DNA from: WHSW01 sp963742205
GTDB lineage: Bacteria; Actinomycetota; Thermoleophilia; Solirubrobacterales; 70-9
Direction: 5' to 3'
Assembly (NCBI GenBank): GCA_963742205.1
Contig: CAVUKZ010000002.1
Span: 124,001 to 188,000, forward strand
DNA length: 64,000 bases
The notes under the pieces were generated by a model. That model did no database searches. It had not been told where the DNA came from and was given only the letters and a program-made list of their open reading frames with translations. The position numbers were made by a program, and so were the translations under genes. Below, in pieces: positions 1-7,074 of this stretch (position 1 is its first letter; every line of letters starts with the position of its first letter).

Positions 1-213
1 GAGTTCGTGCCCCGCTGGACGCTCGCCTTCGCCGACACGGGGTCGTCCGAGGTCCGAGCGCTGACGATCGCGCTCGATCAGAGCGCGCTACGGGCGACGT
101 CGGCCCACGCGAGCGGCCCGCGCACGACCGTCGAGCTCACCGACGCGGAGGGCCGCGACTCGGAGCTCGAGGTCGTGCGCGAGCGGCGCCGGCTGTCGAT
201 TACCGCCGGCTGA
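1..213 (+). CDS. 3' end of an unidentified gene (partial at window edge)
   Basis: The reading frame is open from the first base and ends in TGA at 211-213, so this is the C-terminal 70 residues of a gene that starts outside the window. The visible part begins EFVPRWTLAF and alternates charged and hydrophobic residues (TTVELTDAEG, RRRLSITAG), which suggests a beta-strand-rich C-terminal domain. I do not recognise the family. An internal ATG-like start at position 7 is possible but would leave a protein with no upstream context. The next gene converges on it from the other strand after 12 bases. Confidence 0.4.
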   Translation, partial: EFVPRWTLAFADTGSSEVRALTIALDQSALRATSAHASGPRTTVELTDAEGRDSELEVVRERRRLSITAG

Positions 214-225
214 GCGTCGCGTCGA

Positions 226-597
226 TCACTCGTCGACGGGCGCCGCGAGGACGTTGCCGTTCGAGGCATCGACCTTGACATCGTGCGAGCCGACGTCGAC
301 GTTGAACACCAGGTGCCCCTGGTAGTCCTCGAGGTCGACCTCGTTCAGCGGGCCGGTGGCCGCCGTCTGGGCCGCCTTGATCGCCTCGGCCTCGGTGATC
401 TTGGCCTGCGACAGCAGATCGGCGCCGTCGTCCAGACGGGAGCCGCTCGCGTCCGGGGCGTGGATCGCCTCGTTCTCGGCCGACGGGGAGGACGGCTCCT
501 GGCCGCCCTGCGACGAGCTGCTCGCGTTCGCGATGCTGGCGCCGCCGATGGCGACGGCTCCGACGACGCCGAGCGTTGCGAGAGTGCGCTTGTTCAT
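226..597 (-). CDS. Secreted PepSY-domain protein
   Basis: About 123 residues. The start at 597 (MNKRTLATLG) is chosen over an upstream ATG because an AAAGGAGC ribosome site lies just before it and it gives a clean signal peptide: KR, a hydrophobic stretch (VVGAVAIGGASIANA), then a Ser/Gln/Pro-rich linker. The C-terminal half (from ITEAEAIKAA to KVDASNGNVL) has the PepSY layout: a helix with AIKAA, then EVDLEDYQGHLVFNVDV and a DASNG turn. PepSY domains are known as secreted protease-inhibitory or regulatory modules, often next to two-component systems. None is visible here, so its target is unknown. Confidence 0.75.
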   Translation of the reverse strand: MNKRTLATLGVVGAVAIGGASIANASSSSQGGQEPSSPSAENEAIHAPDASGSRLDDGADLLSQAKITEAEAIKAAQTAATGPLNEVDLEDYQGHLVFNVDVGSHDVKVDASNGNVLAAPVDE

Positions 598-672
598 CGT
601 GTGCTCCTTTGAGTTGGTTTGCACGGTGCGAGCAACCCTCGCGAGCGCCGATGGAATGGCGATGAACCGGGC

Positions 673-1149
673 TTAAGGATTCGATGAAAGCCGGGCGAGA
701 CGCCGGTGGCGGTGGTGAAACAGCGCGCCGACGATGGCCGCCGCGAGGCGCTCGGCGCCCGGAATCCAGGCGATCGCGGGCCGCAGCTCGAAGCCCAGCG
801 CGTCCGTGACCCGGCATGAGCCCGCCCCCTCGGGCTCGACCACGCGCTCGTGCTGCCAGACGCGGAAGGCGAGCGTGCTCGAGCGTTCGAGAAACCGACG
901 GCCCGGCTCCAGCTCGGCGAGGCAGAGGTCGTCGTAGTCCACCGGGAGCAGGCCACCGAGCAGGATCCAGCTCCGCCCGAGCGGCACTCCCACCTCGACG
1001 TCGTCGACGGTCCTGCCGCGCAGCCCGGGCGGCATCGTCATCCGCAGGATCGGCGCCAGCTCGGCGTTGATCCCCTCCTCGGTCACCGCTCGCGCCCACA
1101 CCTGCGCCGCCGGCATCGCCACGACCGAGCTTCGCCTCACCGAGCGCAC
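673..1149 (-). CDS. SRPBCC (START-like) family protein
   Basis: 158 residues from a GTG start at 1149; a shorter start at the internal Met of SSVVAMPAAQVW is possible. The opening (VVAMPAAQVWARAVTEEGIN) is typical of SRPBCC/START-like helix-grip proteins, in which the first strand leads into a helix after a P-A-x-x-V-W motif. The rest alternates strands such as VDDVEVGVPLGRSWILLGG and RVWQHERVVE. These proteins bind hydrophobic ligands in a deep pocket; nothing shows which one. It is divergent from the flavin oxidoreductase, leaving only 25 bases between the starts, so the promoters must overlap the two genes. The final residues (HHRHRRLARLSS) are unusually basic. Confidence 0.55.
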   Translation of the reverse strand: MRSVRRSSVVAMPAAQVWARAVTEEGINAELAPILRMTMPPGLRGRTVDDVEVGVPLGRSWILLGGLLPVDYDDLCLAELEPGRRFLERSSTLAFRVWQHERVVEPEGAGSCRVTDALGFELRPAIAWIPGAERLAAAIVGALFHHRHRRLARLSSNP

Positions 1150-1174
1150 CGGCGGATTCGTATATCAATCCCCC

Positions 1175-2152
1175 GTGGCCGGGATCAGCGCCTTCATCTC
1201 GCCGGGCCGTTCGCTCGACCGCGCGCTGGACCGGGTAGCGCTCGCCGACCGGCTCGGCTACGACGCCGCGTACACCACCCACATCGCCGGTCGCGACTCG
1301 CTGACGACGCTGATGGCGTACGCGGGCGTCACCGAGCGGATCAGGCTGGGCACCGGTGTGGTGCCGATCTTCTCCCGCACCCCGGCCACCATGGCGCAGA
1401 CGGCGGCCACGATCGACGAGCACTCGGGCGGGCGGATGGTCCTGGGCCTGGGGGTCTCGCACCGGGTCACGGTCGAGAACTGGCACGGGGCGACGATCGA
1501 CAAGCCCGTGACCCAGATGCGCGAGTACGTCGCCGCGGTGCGAGCGATCCTCCGCGGTGAGACGCCGCCGGACTCCGAGCGCTTTCCCACGAAGTTCGCG
1601 TTCATGGGCTACGCAGCGCGGGCCGACCTGCCGATCTACGTCGCGGCTCTCTCGCCGAACATGATCCGGCTGGCGGGCGAGCTCGCCGACGGGGTGATGC
1701 TGTGGCTCTGCTGTCCGGCCTACATCCGCGACACGGTCATGCCGGCGCTTCGGGCGGGGTTTGAACGGGCCGGGCGCAACGGGGACGGCTTCGACGTCGT
1801 CGCGGCGGTACCCGTCGCCCTCACCGACGACCCCGAGGCCGCCCGGGCGACCCTGCGCCAGGACCTGATCCCGTACGCCTCGCTGCCGTTCTACCGCGCG
1901 ATGCTCGAGGCATCCGGCTTCGCCGACGAGATCGCCGCCTTCGACGAGGGCATGGCGGCCGGCGACCTCGACCGGGCGAAGGCGGGGCTCTCGGACCGGA
2001 TGCTCGCCGAGCTCGCGGGGATCGGCACCGCCGGCGACGTCCACGCGGCGGTGCGCCGCTACCTCGACGCCGGCGCGCTCTCCCCCGGGATCGGCGGCCT
2101 GCCCGGGACCGACTTCGACGCCGCGCTCGAGTCGGTCGCCGAGCTGATCTGA
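1175..2152 (+). CDS. LLM-class (F420/FMN-dependent) oxidoreductase
   Basis: 325 residues from GTG 1175 (VAGISAFISPGR). Earlier in-frame starts would overlap the divergent gene and add residues with no family character. The fold is the luciferase-like TIM barrel: an early strand with GISAFISPGR, then DRLGYDAAYTTHIAGRD, the strand RIRLGTGVVPIFSRTP with the G-T-G-V-x-P-x motif that lines the flavin site, and GRMVLGLGVSH. In actinobacteria this family usually uses F420 and reduces or oxidises small carbonyl or alcohol substrates. The substrate cannot be read from sequence. It ends 2 bases before the convergent DHFR-like gene. Confidence 0.85.
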   Translation: MAGISAFISPGRSLDRALDRVALADRLGYDAAYTTHIAGRDSLTTLMAYAGVTERIRLGTGVVPIFSRTPATMAQTAATIDEHSGGRMVLGLGVSHRVTVENWHGATIDKPVTQMREYVAAVRAILRGETPPDSERFPTKFAFMGYAARADLPIYVAALSPNMIRLAGELADGVMLWLCCPAYIRDTVMPALRAGFERAGRNGDGFDVVAAVPVALTDDPEAARATLRQDLIPYASLPFYRAMLEASGFADEIAAFDEGMAAGDLDRAKAGLSDRMLAELAGIGTAGDVHAAVRRYLDAGALSPGIGGLPGTDFDAALESVAELI

Positions 2153-2154
2153 CG

Positions 2155-2805
2155 CTAGGAGTCGCCGAGCCTCCGGCGCCGCTCGAGCTCCGCCTCGCTC
2201 GGCTCCTCGAACTCGGTATCTCCGACCTCGATGTCTCCCGCTCGCTGGTAGGTGTTGATCGTGACACCCGTCGACGAGATCCGGCTCTCGGTCAGCCTCA
2301 GCGCACCGGGGACGACGCCCTCGCCGAAGAACCGCTTGCCGGCGCCGACCACCACCGGGAAGATCCAGAGCCGGTACTCGTCGATCAGATCGTGTTCGAG
2401 CAGCGTCTGGATCAGTCCCGGGCTGCCGTGAACCTGGATCTCGGGGCCGTCCTGACGCTTCAGCTCCGCGACGTACTCGGCCACATCGCCGCTGATCAGG
2501 GTCGAGTTGTTCCACTCCACCTTCGCCAGCGTCCTCGAGGCGACGTGCTTTCGGGTGCCGTTGAGCTGGTTCGCGATCGGGCCCTCGTCGTACGGCCAGT
2601 GGGCCGCGAAGATCTCGTACGTCCCGCGGCCGAGCAGCAGTTCGTAGGGGTCGGACTCGGCCACCTGTTCCAGCATCTCTTCGTCGAAGTAGTTGACGGC
2701 CCAGCCGCCGAGTGTGAAGCCGCCGGTCGGGTCCTCGTCCGGGCCGCCGGCTGCCTGCATCACTCCGTCGAGCGAGACGAACGAGTTGACAGCGAGGATT
2801 CTCAT
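2155..2805 (-). CDS. Dihydrofolate reductase family protein (RibD C-terminal-like)
   Basis: 216 residues. It starts MRILAVNSFVSLDGVM, the family opening strand and S-x-D-G-x motif. It continues with LLLGRGTYEIFAAHWP (the NADPH-binding GRxTYE block) and ISGDVAEYVAELKRQ, IQVHGSPGLIQTLLEHDLIDEYRLWIFPVVVGAGKRFF, the standard C-terminal half. These proteins are NADPH-dependent reductases related to DHFR and RibD; most actinobacterial copies have no assigned substrate. It lies 61 bases downstream of the ECF sigma factor on the same strand, so it is probably co-transcribed and may be a member of that sigma factor's regulon. Confidence 0.85.
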   Translation of the reverse strand: MRILAVNSFVSLDGVMQAAGGPDEDPTGGFTLGGWAVNYFDEEMLEQVAESDPYELLLGRGTYEIFAAHWPYDEGPIANQLNGTRKHVASRTLAKVEWNNSTLISGDVAEYVAELKRQDGPEIQVHGSPGLIQTLLEHDLIDEYRLWIFPVVVGAGKRFFGEGVVPGALRLTESRISSTGVTINTYQRAGDIEVGDTEFEEPSEAELERRRRLGDS

Positions 2806-2866
2806 CTGGGTCTCCCTTCGTGGGTGCGTTCACACGTAGAACGCAGATCCGCGAAAAACTGGTCGG

Positions 2867-3871
2867 TCAGAGCGCCGGGGGAAGGCCGAACGCCGGAAAC
2901 AGCTCCGGCGAGACGAACGTGGTGATCTCCGCCACCCTCCCGGCCTCGAGCCGGAGCACGTCCAGGGCCAGCGCCCGGTACTCGTTCTCCCCCGGTCGCC
3001 GCAGGTAGTGAGCGGCCGCCGGCTGGGTGTTCGCCGCCGTGACCAGGCCGCGGAGCTGCCCGAACTCGGGGTCCCAGCCCTGCCGCTGGGCCGTCATGAT
3101 CGCCTCGCGCCCGTCATACCAGGTGGGTATCGGCGGCATGGTCAGGCGCGCGTCCTCACGCAGCAGCTCTGCCAGCACCTCGGCATCGGCGCGCTCGTGG
3201 GCGGCCACGTAGCGGCGCAGGAGCTCGCGCTCCTCCTCCGTTGGCGCAGTCGGCCGCGCCCAATCCGTCCGACGCTCGGGCAGGCGGTCCCTGAGGGTCG
3301 CGCGGGCCCGCTGCAACGCGCTCGTCACGGAGTCGAGGCTCGCCTCCAGCAGCGAAGCCGTGTCCTTCGCCGACCATCCCAGCGTGTCGCGGAGGATCAG
3401 TACGGCCCGCTGTCGCGGTGGCAGATGCTGGATCGCGGCGAGGAACGCAAGCTCGATCGTCTCCCTCGCGACGACGACCTCACCCGGCTCCTCCTCGGAG
3501 GCGGCGATCGGCTCGAGCAGCCGGTCGGGGTACGGCTGCAGCCACGGCAGGTCGACCGGAGGCGCCGGCGGGACGTCCGGGTCCCCCGCTGCCCCCACCT
3601 CCGGCGGCGTGACCCGGCTTGGCCTCCTGCGGAGCACATCGAGGCATGCGTTGGTTGCGATCCGGTACAGCCATGCCCGAAATGAGCCGCCGTGGAAGCT
3701 CGCGCGCTTTCGCCACGCACGCAGGAAGGTCTCCTGGACGAGGTCCTCGGACTCCTCGAACGAACCAAGCATGCGGTAGCAGTGGACCTGGAGCTCGCGC
3801 CGGTGGCTCTCGAGGGCCGCGGCGAAACCGGACTCCAGGCTTGGATCGGCGGACTGCTCGGCTGAGCTCAT
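2867..3871 (-). CDS. ECF sigma-70 factor with C-terminal SnoaL-like domain
   Basis: 334 residues from ATG 3871 (MSSAEQSADP); an upstream in-frame ATG gives a low-complexity extension and is not preferred. Region 2 is clear: HCYRMLGSFEESEDLVQETFLRAWRK, then FRAWLYRIATNACLDVLRRR. Region 4 follows: LPPRQRAVLILRDTLGWSAKDTASLLEASLDSVTSALQRARATL. After about residue 220 comes a SnoaL-like alpha/beta domain (LLRRYVAAHERADAEVLAELLREDARLTMPP). This architecture is that of the SigG/SigJ-like extended ECF groups, in which the C-terminal domain modulates activity in place of a separate anti-sigma factor. No anti-sigma gene is adjacent. The likely co-transcribed partner is the DHFR-like gene downstream. 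Confidence 0.9.
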   Translation of the reverse strand: MSSAEQSADPSLESGFAAALESHRRELQVHCYRMLGSFEESEDLVQETFLRAWRKRASFHGGSFRAWLYRIATNACLDVLRRRPSRVTPPEVGAAGDPDVPPAPPVDLPWLQPYPDRLLEPIAASEEEPGEVVVARETIELAFLAAIQHLPPRQRAVLILRDTLGWSAKDTASLLEASLDSVTSALQRARATLRDRLPERRTDWARPTAPTEEERELLRRYVAAHERADAEVLAELLREDARLTMPPIPTWYDGREAIMTAQRQGWDPEFGQLRGLVTAANTQPAAAHYLRRPGENEYRALALDVLRLEAGRVAEITTFVSPELFPAFGLPPAL

Positions 3872-3982
3872 CACCACAAAGGACCGCAGCCCGGTAGGAG
3901 AATCATCGGGGCGCCTGAGGTTACGCGTGCAGCCGACGCTCGGGTCATGACCACACATCCAAAGTGGAACTGGTCGAGCGGT

Positions 3983-4011
3983 ACGTTGACGTCGACTATC
4001 GACGCCAACGT
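3983..4011 (-). terminator. Hairpin downstream of the acyl-CoA dehydrogenase operon
   Basis: A 13-bp stem with one A-C mismatch and a 3-base loop: arms ACGTTGACGTCGA and TCGACGCCAACGT. It lies 55 bases past the stop of the MaoC-like gene, at the end of the minus-strand operon and before the sigma-factor start. No T-run follows on the minus strand, so it is a terminator-like hairpin rather than a textbook intrinsic terminator. Confidence 0.45.
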
Positions 4012-4065
4012 CACGTTCGCCGTCGCGCCGGCGGCAAGCGTAGCCCGCGGCGCGAATCGTGCTGG

Positions 4066-4611
4066 CTACTCGACCGCGCCCTCGGGGGCAGCGGGCTCGC
4101 CGGGCGTCTTGCGCGGGACCAGCACGGTGCGCTTGAACTCGGCGACGAGCGTGTTGTCCTGCTTGTAGACGCGGGTGTGGACCTTGACGATTCCGCGGTC
4201 GAGCTTCGACTTCGAGGCCCGCACCTCCAGCACCTCGGACTCGCAGTAGAGCGTGTCGCCGTGGAAGACGGGGTTGGGGTGCGAAAGCTCCTCTGTGGCC
4301 AGGTTGGCGATCGCCTTGCCGGAGACGTCGGACACCGACATCCCGAGCGCCAGCGAGTAGACCAGCGGCCCGACGACCACGTTGCGGCCCTGCTGCGACT
4401 CGGCCGCGTAGACGTCGTTGAGGTGCAGCGGGTGGTGGTTCATGGTGATCAGGCAGAAGAGGTGATCGTCGGATTCGGTCACCGTCTTCGCGGGCCAGTG
4501 CTTGTAGACGGCGCCCTCCTCGAACTCCTCGAGGTAGCGGCCGTAGGCGTGGGCGCCGGACGCCTCGCGCTCGGCCTGATCGGTTGTGAGGGTGTGGTCT
4601 GAGTCGTTCAT
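4066..4611 (-). CDS. MaoC-like dehydratase
   Basis: 181 residues from ATG 4611 (MNDSDHTLTTDQ), whose start overlaps the upstream gene's stop in ATGA. Hot-dog fold family of (R)-specific enoyl-CoA hydratases: the N-terminal block GRYLEEFEEGAVYKHWPAKTVTESD is followed by the catalytic-type segment NHHPLHLNDVYAAES (the usual D-x-N-P-x-H-x-D region, here with N-H-H-P-L-H-L-N), then VVVGPLVYSLALGMS and VFHGDTLYCESEVLEVRASKSKLDRGIVKV. The first Asp of the catalytic motif is not obvious, so activity needs checking. It closes an operon with an acyl-CoA dehydrogenase, an SDR and SCP2-like proteins, which suits a role in acyl-CoA or lipid breakdown. Confidence 0.8.
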   Translation of the reverse strand: MNDSDHTLTTDQAEREASGAHAYGRYLEEFEEGAVYKHWPAKTVTESDDHLFCLITMNHHPLHLNDVYAAESQQGRNVVVGPLVYSLALGMSVSDVSGKAIANLATEELSHPNPVFHGDTLYCESEVLEVRASKSKLDRGIVKVHTRVYKQDNTLVAEFKRTVLVPRKTPGEPAAPEGAVE

Positions 4612-5684
4612 CGGCGCGGGATCGTAGCGGCGTCGACCCCCTCGAAGCGCCCGATGTCCGCGACCTCGGCGGCGATCGCCTCCTCGATCTCGGCCGCGAG
4701 CGGCTCGAACGGCTCGATCGTCACGGCCAGGCGTTTGCCGGACCGCTTCGAGGACCAGGTCGCGACGCACGCACCGTCGACGACGATCGACGGGCGCACG
4801 ATGCCGCCGCCGGGATTGACGCGCTTTGCGAACTCGGGGGCGATGGCGAAGTCCCGATCGACGTAGCCGAGGTTGTAGTTGTCGAAGGCGCCCAGCATCC
4901 GGACCACCGGCGATCGTGACGCCCGCGGGAGCCCCCCGAGCGTCTGGAGATCGCCCGCAGGCTCGAGCTCCGCGGCGATGGCCTCGAACCCGGCCCGGGC
5001 GTCGCGCAGGGGCAGGCCAGCCCAGCGCGCCAAGTCGCGCTCGCTGGCCGGGGCGTAGGCGCGCAGGTAGCGGCGCGCGAGCTCGGCCAGCGAGTCCTCT
5101 CGCGACCGCCGCTCGGGCTCGCCGATCCAGTCGGCGGTGCGCACGAGGCAGGTCTGGCCGCCGCGGTCAGGGCCTAGGCAGAGCTCGCCGTCGAGCGTCG
5201 CCAGCAGCCACAGGTGGACCTTGAACTCGTTCGCCGTGTCAAAGCCGGCGCGCTCGAGCCGCTCCGCCAGCTCCGGGCGCGTCAGGGCGCCCTCGTCGTC
5301 GACCGCCCGGTGCAGGAGCGCCAGCGCCCGCTCCTGGCCACGCCCGTCGAGACCGAAGTCGGTGAGCCGTTTGCGCGACCAGCGCACGATCGTGGGTGAG
5401 AACAGCGGCACGAGCCAGCCGGCGTCCTCGGTCGCGATCAGGTGGACCGTCTTGCGCATCATCCAGGCGCGCAGGAGCGAGCGCTCCTCGGTCCGCGCGC
5501 GGTCGACGTCCGCGGCCGTGAGGTCTCGCGAGCGCGCGCGGAAGGCAAGCCTCGCGGCTCGCGGCTCCTGTGCCTGCACCGGACCCGCATCTCGCACGAC
5601 GTCCGCGGGATGGCGGATCGCCACTGGGCGGTGCAGCCGCTGCGACGCGCTGCGCAGGCGCGCCAGGCGCGGCGGCGGGGTCAA
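4608..5684 (-). CDS. AlkZ/YcaQ-type winged-helix DNA glycosylase (HTH_42)
   Basis: 358 residues from a TTG start at 5684 that overlaps the preceding stop (TTGA). The family is the winged-helix DNA-binding domain proteins of the AlkZ/YcaQ type. It shows the early motif PVQAQEPRAARLAFRARS, with Gln37 and Gln39 forming a Q-x-Q, and the segments LLRAWMMRKTVHLI, RRYLRAYAPASERDLARWAGL and MLGAFDNYNLGYVDRD. From family knowledge, the Q-x-Q motif is catalytic in Streptomyces AlkZ, which removes bulky N7 adducts and opens interstrand crosslinks, while E. coli YcaQ carries Q-x-D. It is coupled by 4-base overlaps to an SCP2-like gene upstream and a MaoC-like gene downstream, an unexpected place for a repair enzyme. 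Confidence 0.85.
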   Translation of the reverse strand: MTPPPRLARLRSASQRLHRPVAIRHPADVVRDAGPVQAQEPRAARLAFRARSRDLTAADVDRARTEERSLLRAWMMRKTVHLIATEDAGWLVPLFSPTIVRWSRKRLTDFGLDGRGQERALALLHRAVDDEGALTRPELAERLERAGFDTANEFKVHLWLLATLDGELCLGPDRGGQTCLVRTADWIGEPERRSREDSLAELARRYLRAYAPASERDLARWAGLPLRDARAGFEAIAAELEPAGDLQTLGGLPRASRSPVVRMLGAFDNYNLGYVDRDFAIAPEFAKRVNPGGGIVRPSIVVDGACVATWSSKRSGKRLAVTIEPFEPLAAEIEEAIAAEVADIGRFEGVDAATIPRR

Positions 5685-6028
5685 GCGGCGTCGATCGCCT
5701 TGCCGAGCAGGCGCTTGACCCGCGGGTCGCCGTCGACCTTCAGGTGGCCGTAGTAGTAGGCGTCCTTCCAGTCGGCGAGGGCGCCCTCGGCGGCGAGCAC
5801 CTCGAACATCGGCTTCGGGATCGAGAGTCGCAGCCGGGCGTCCTCGGGCTCACCCGCGTCGACCTTCGGGCCGGGGACCTCGATCCTGTAGGCGTCGGTC
5901 TGCGCCGGGCCCATCAGTCCTCCCGCGGTCACCTCGAGCGCCACGACGAGCTTCAGGTTGGTGAACGCCGGCACCTCTCGGGTAACCCGCCCCACGGCGC
6001 CGACGATCAGTTCCTCGGTCGTGGCCAC
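5681..6028 (-). CDS. SCP2-like protein, second tandem copy
   Basis: 115 residues from GTG 6028 (VATTEELIVGAVGRV). It aligns with the preceding gene across its whole length: EVPAFTNLKLVVALEV against EVPALAKLKLVIGLEL, YRIEVPGPKVDAGEPEDARLRLSI against YRVEVPGPKISKGSADDERLRVAI, and YYGHLKVDGDPRVKRLLGKAID against EHGHVRVEGDPNIQKLIGQVIE. The last block (gh/y-G-x-ϕ-x-V-x-G-D-x-x-x-x-x-K-L-ϕ) is the lipid-binding end of SCP2-type sterol-carrier domains. The likely role is binding a hydrophobic acyl or sterol ligand for the neighbouring oxidation enzymes. The gene is 5 bases from the first copy and overlaps the glycosylase start by 4 bases. Confidence 0.65.
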   Translation of the reverse strand: MATTEELIVGAVGRVTREVPAFTNLKLVVALEVTAGGLMGPAQTDAYRIEVPGPKVDAGEPEDARLRLSIPKPMFEVLAAEGALADWKDAYYYGHLKVDGDPRVKRLLGKAIDAA

Positions 6029-6033
6029 CTGGC

Positions 6034-6399
6034 TCAGCGGGCCCGGCGGAGCCGAGCGCGCGCCTCGGCGTGCTCGATCACCTGGCCGATCAGCTTCTGG
6101 ATGTTCGGGTCGCCCTCGACCCGGACGTGGCCATGCTCGTAGGCCTCGTGCCAGCGGCGCGCCGTGCCGTCGGCGGCGAGCTCGTTGAAGTGCGAGCGCG
6201 CGATTGCAACCCGAAGACGCTCGTCGTCGGCGCTGCCCTTCGAGATCTTCGGCCCGGGCACCTCGACCCGGTAGAGCTGAACGTCCCCGCGTCCACGGAG
6301 CTCGAGCCCGATGACGAGCTTCAGCTTCGCGAGCGCCGGGACCTCGGCCTGCAGGCCTTCGATGGCCTGCTTGATCAGCTCTGGGGTGCTGGTTGCCAC
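6034..6399 (-). CDS. SCP2-like protein, first tandem copy
   Basis: 121 residues from GTG 6399 (VATSTPELIKQAIEGL). It is the paralogue of the next gene downstream, with the same order of strands and the same VPGPKI and GDPNIQKLIGQ blocks. It differs by an Ala/Arg-rich tail (HAEARARLRRAR). No signal peptide or membrane segment is present, so it is cytoplasmic. SCP2 domains bind fatty acyl chains and sterols; the assignment rests on the C-terminal HGHVRVEGDPN-like motif and on context with an acyl-CoA dehydrogenase, so it is moderate. The start is 9 bases after the SDR stop, consistent with one transcript. Confidence 0.6.
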   Translation of the reverse strand: MATSTPELIKQAIEGLQAEVPALAKLKLVIGLELRGRGDVQLYRVEVPGPKISKGSADDERLRVAIARSHFNELAADGTARRWHEAYEHGHVRVEGDPNIQKLIGQVIEHAEARARLRRAR

Positions 6400-6408
6400 G
6401 CCAGGTTT

Positions 6409-7074
6409 CTACCAGGCGATCGGCTGGCGGTCGCGGAAGAACCCGCCGCTGGGTCCGTCGTCGGGCAGGGTCGCGAGCCAAACGCCGGTGTCAGCGCCCT
6501 CGGCGACCGAGCGCGGGGCGGCCGGGCCGCCCATGTCAGTCCGGACCCAGCCGGGACAGACGGCGTTGACCTTCATCCGCGGCTCCTCGGCGGCCAGAGT
6601 GCGGGTGAGAGCGTTCAGCGCCGCCTTGGAGAGGCGGTAGGCGGCGTAGCCGGTTCCCATGTCGGCGAGCTGCCCGCTACCGCTCGAGACGTTGACGATC
6701 CGCGCTGCGTCGCTGCGGCGCAACAGGGGCAGCGCGGCCTGGGCCAGCCGCCACGGCCCGAAGACATTGGTCTCGAACAGGCGGTGCGCGCCGTCGAGGT
6801 CGTAATCGCCGGCACCGGTCGGGTCGCCGTAGACGCCGGCGTTGTTGACCAGCACGTCGAGGCGACCGGGATCGGACTCGATCGCCGCCACCGCGGTCCC
6901 AACCGAGTCGTCGTGGTCGACGTCGAGCTCCACGGCCCGTACGTTCTCGGACTCCCGCACCCGCCCGGGGTCGCGGGAGCCGGCGAACACGAGAAAGCCA
7001 TGGTCGCGGGCGAGCTGGGTCGCGATCTCCTCGCCGATCCCGCGATTGGCCCCAGAGACCAGAGCGACCCTCAG
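6409..7074 (-). CDS. Short-chain dehydrogenase/reductase, probable CTG start
   Basis: 221 residues if translation begins at CTG 7074. No ATG, GTG or TTG lies in frame before 6990, and starting there would delete the nucleotide-binding loop. From CTG the protein reads LRVALVSGANRGIGEEIATQLARD, a textbook T/S-G-x-x-x-G-I-G motif. The CTG overlaps the acyl-CoA dehydrogenase stop (CTGA), like the ATGA and TTGA overlaps elsewhere in this operon. The remaining SDR landmarks are present: VNNAGVYG, IVNVSSGSGQL, and the catalytic Y-x-x-x-K in AYRLSKAALNAL. It is likely a carbonyl reductase acting on a product of the neighbouring dehydrogenase or hydratase. Confidence 0.85.
   Translation of the reverse strand: MRVALVSGANRGIGEEIATQLARDHGFLVFAGSRDPGRVRESENVRAVELDVDHDDSVGTAVAAIESDPGRLDVLVNNAGVYGDPTGAGDYDLDGAHRLFETNVFGPWRLAQAALPLLRRSDAARIVNVSSGSGQLADMGTGYAAYRLSKAALNALTRTLAAEEPRMKVNAVCPGWVRTDMGGPAAPRSVAEGADTGVWLATLPDDGPSGGFFRDRQPIAW

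Noticed and set aside
200..2833. Very long minus-strand ORF (877 residues) across four genes
   Set aside because: It is an antisense frame kept open by high GC. It is rich in Arg, Gly and Ala with no domain pattern, and the plus and minus genes inside it have clear families.
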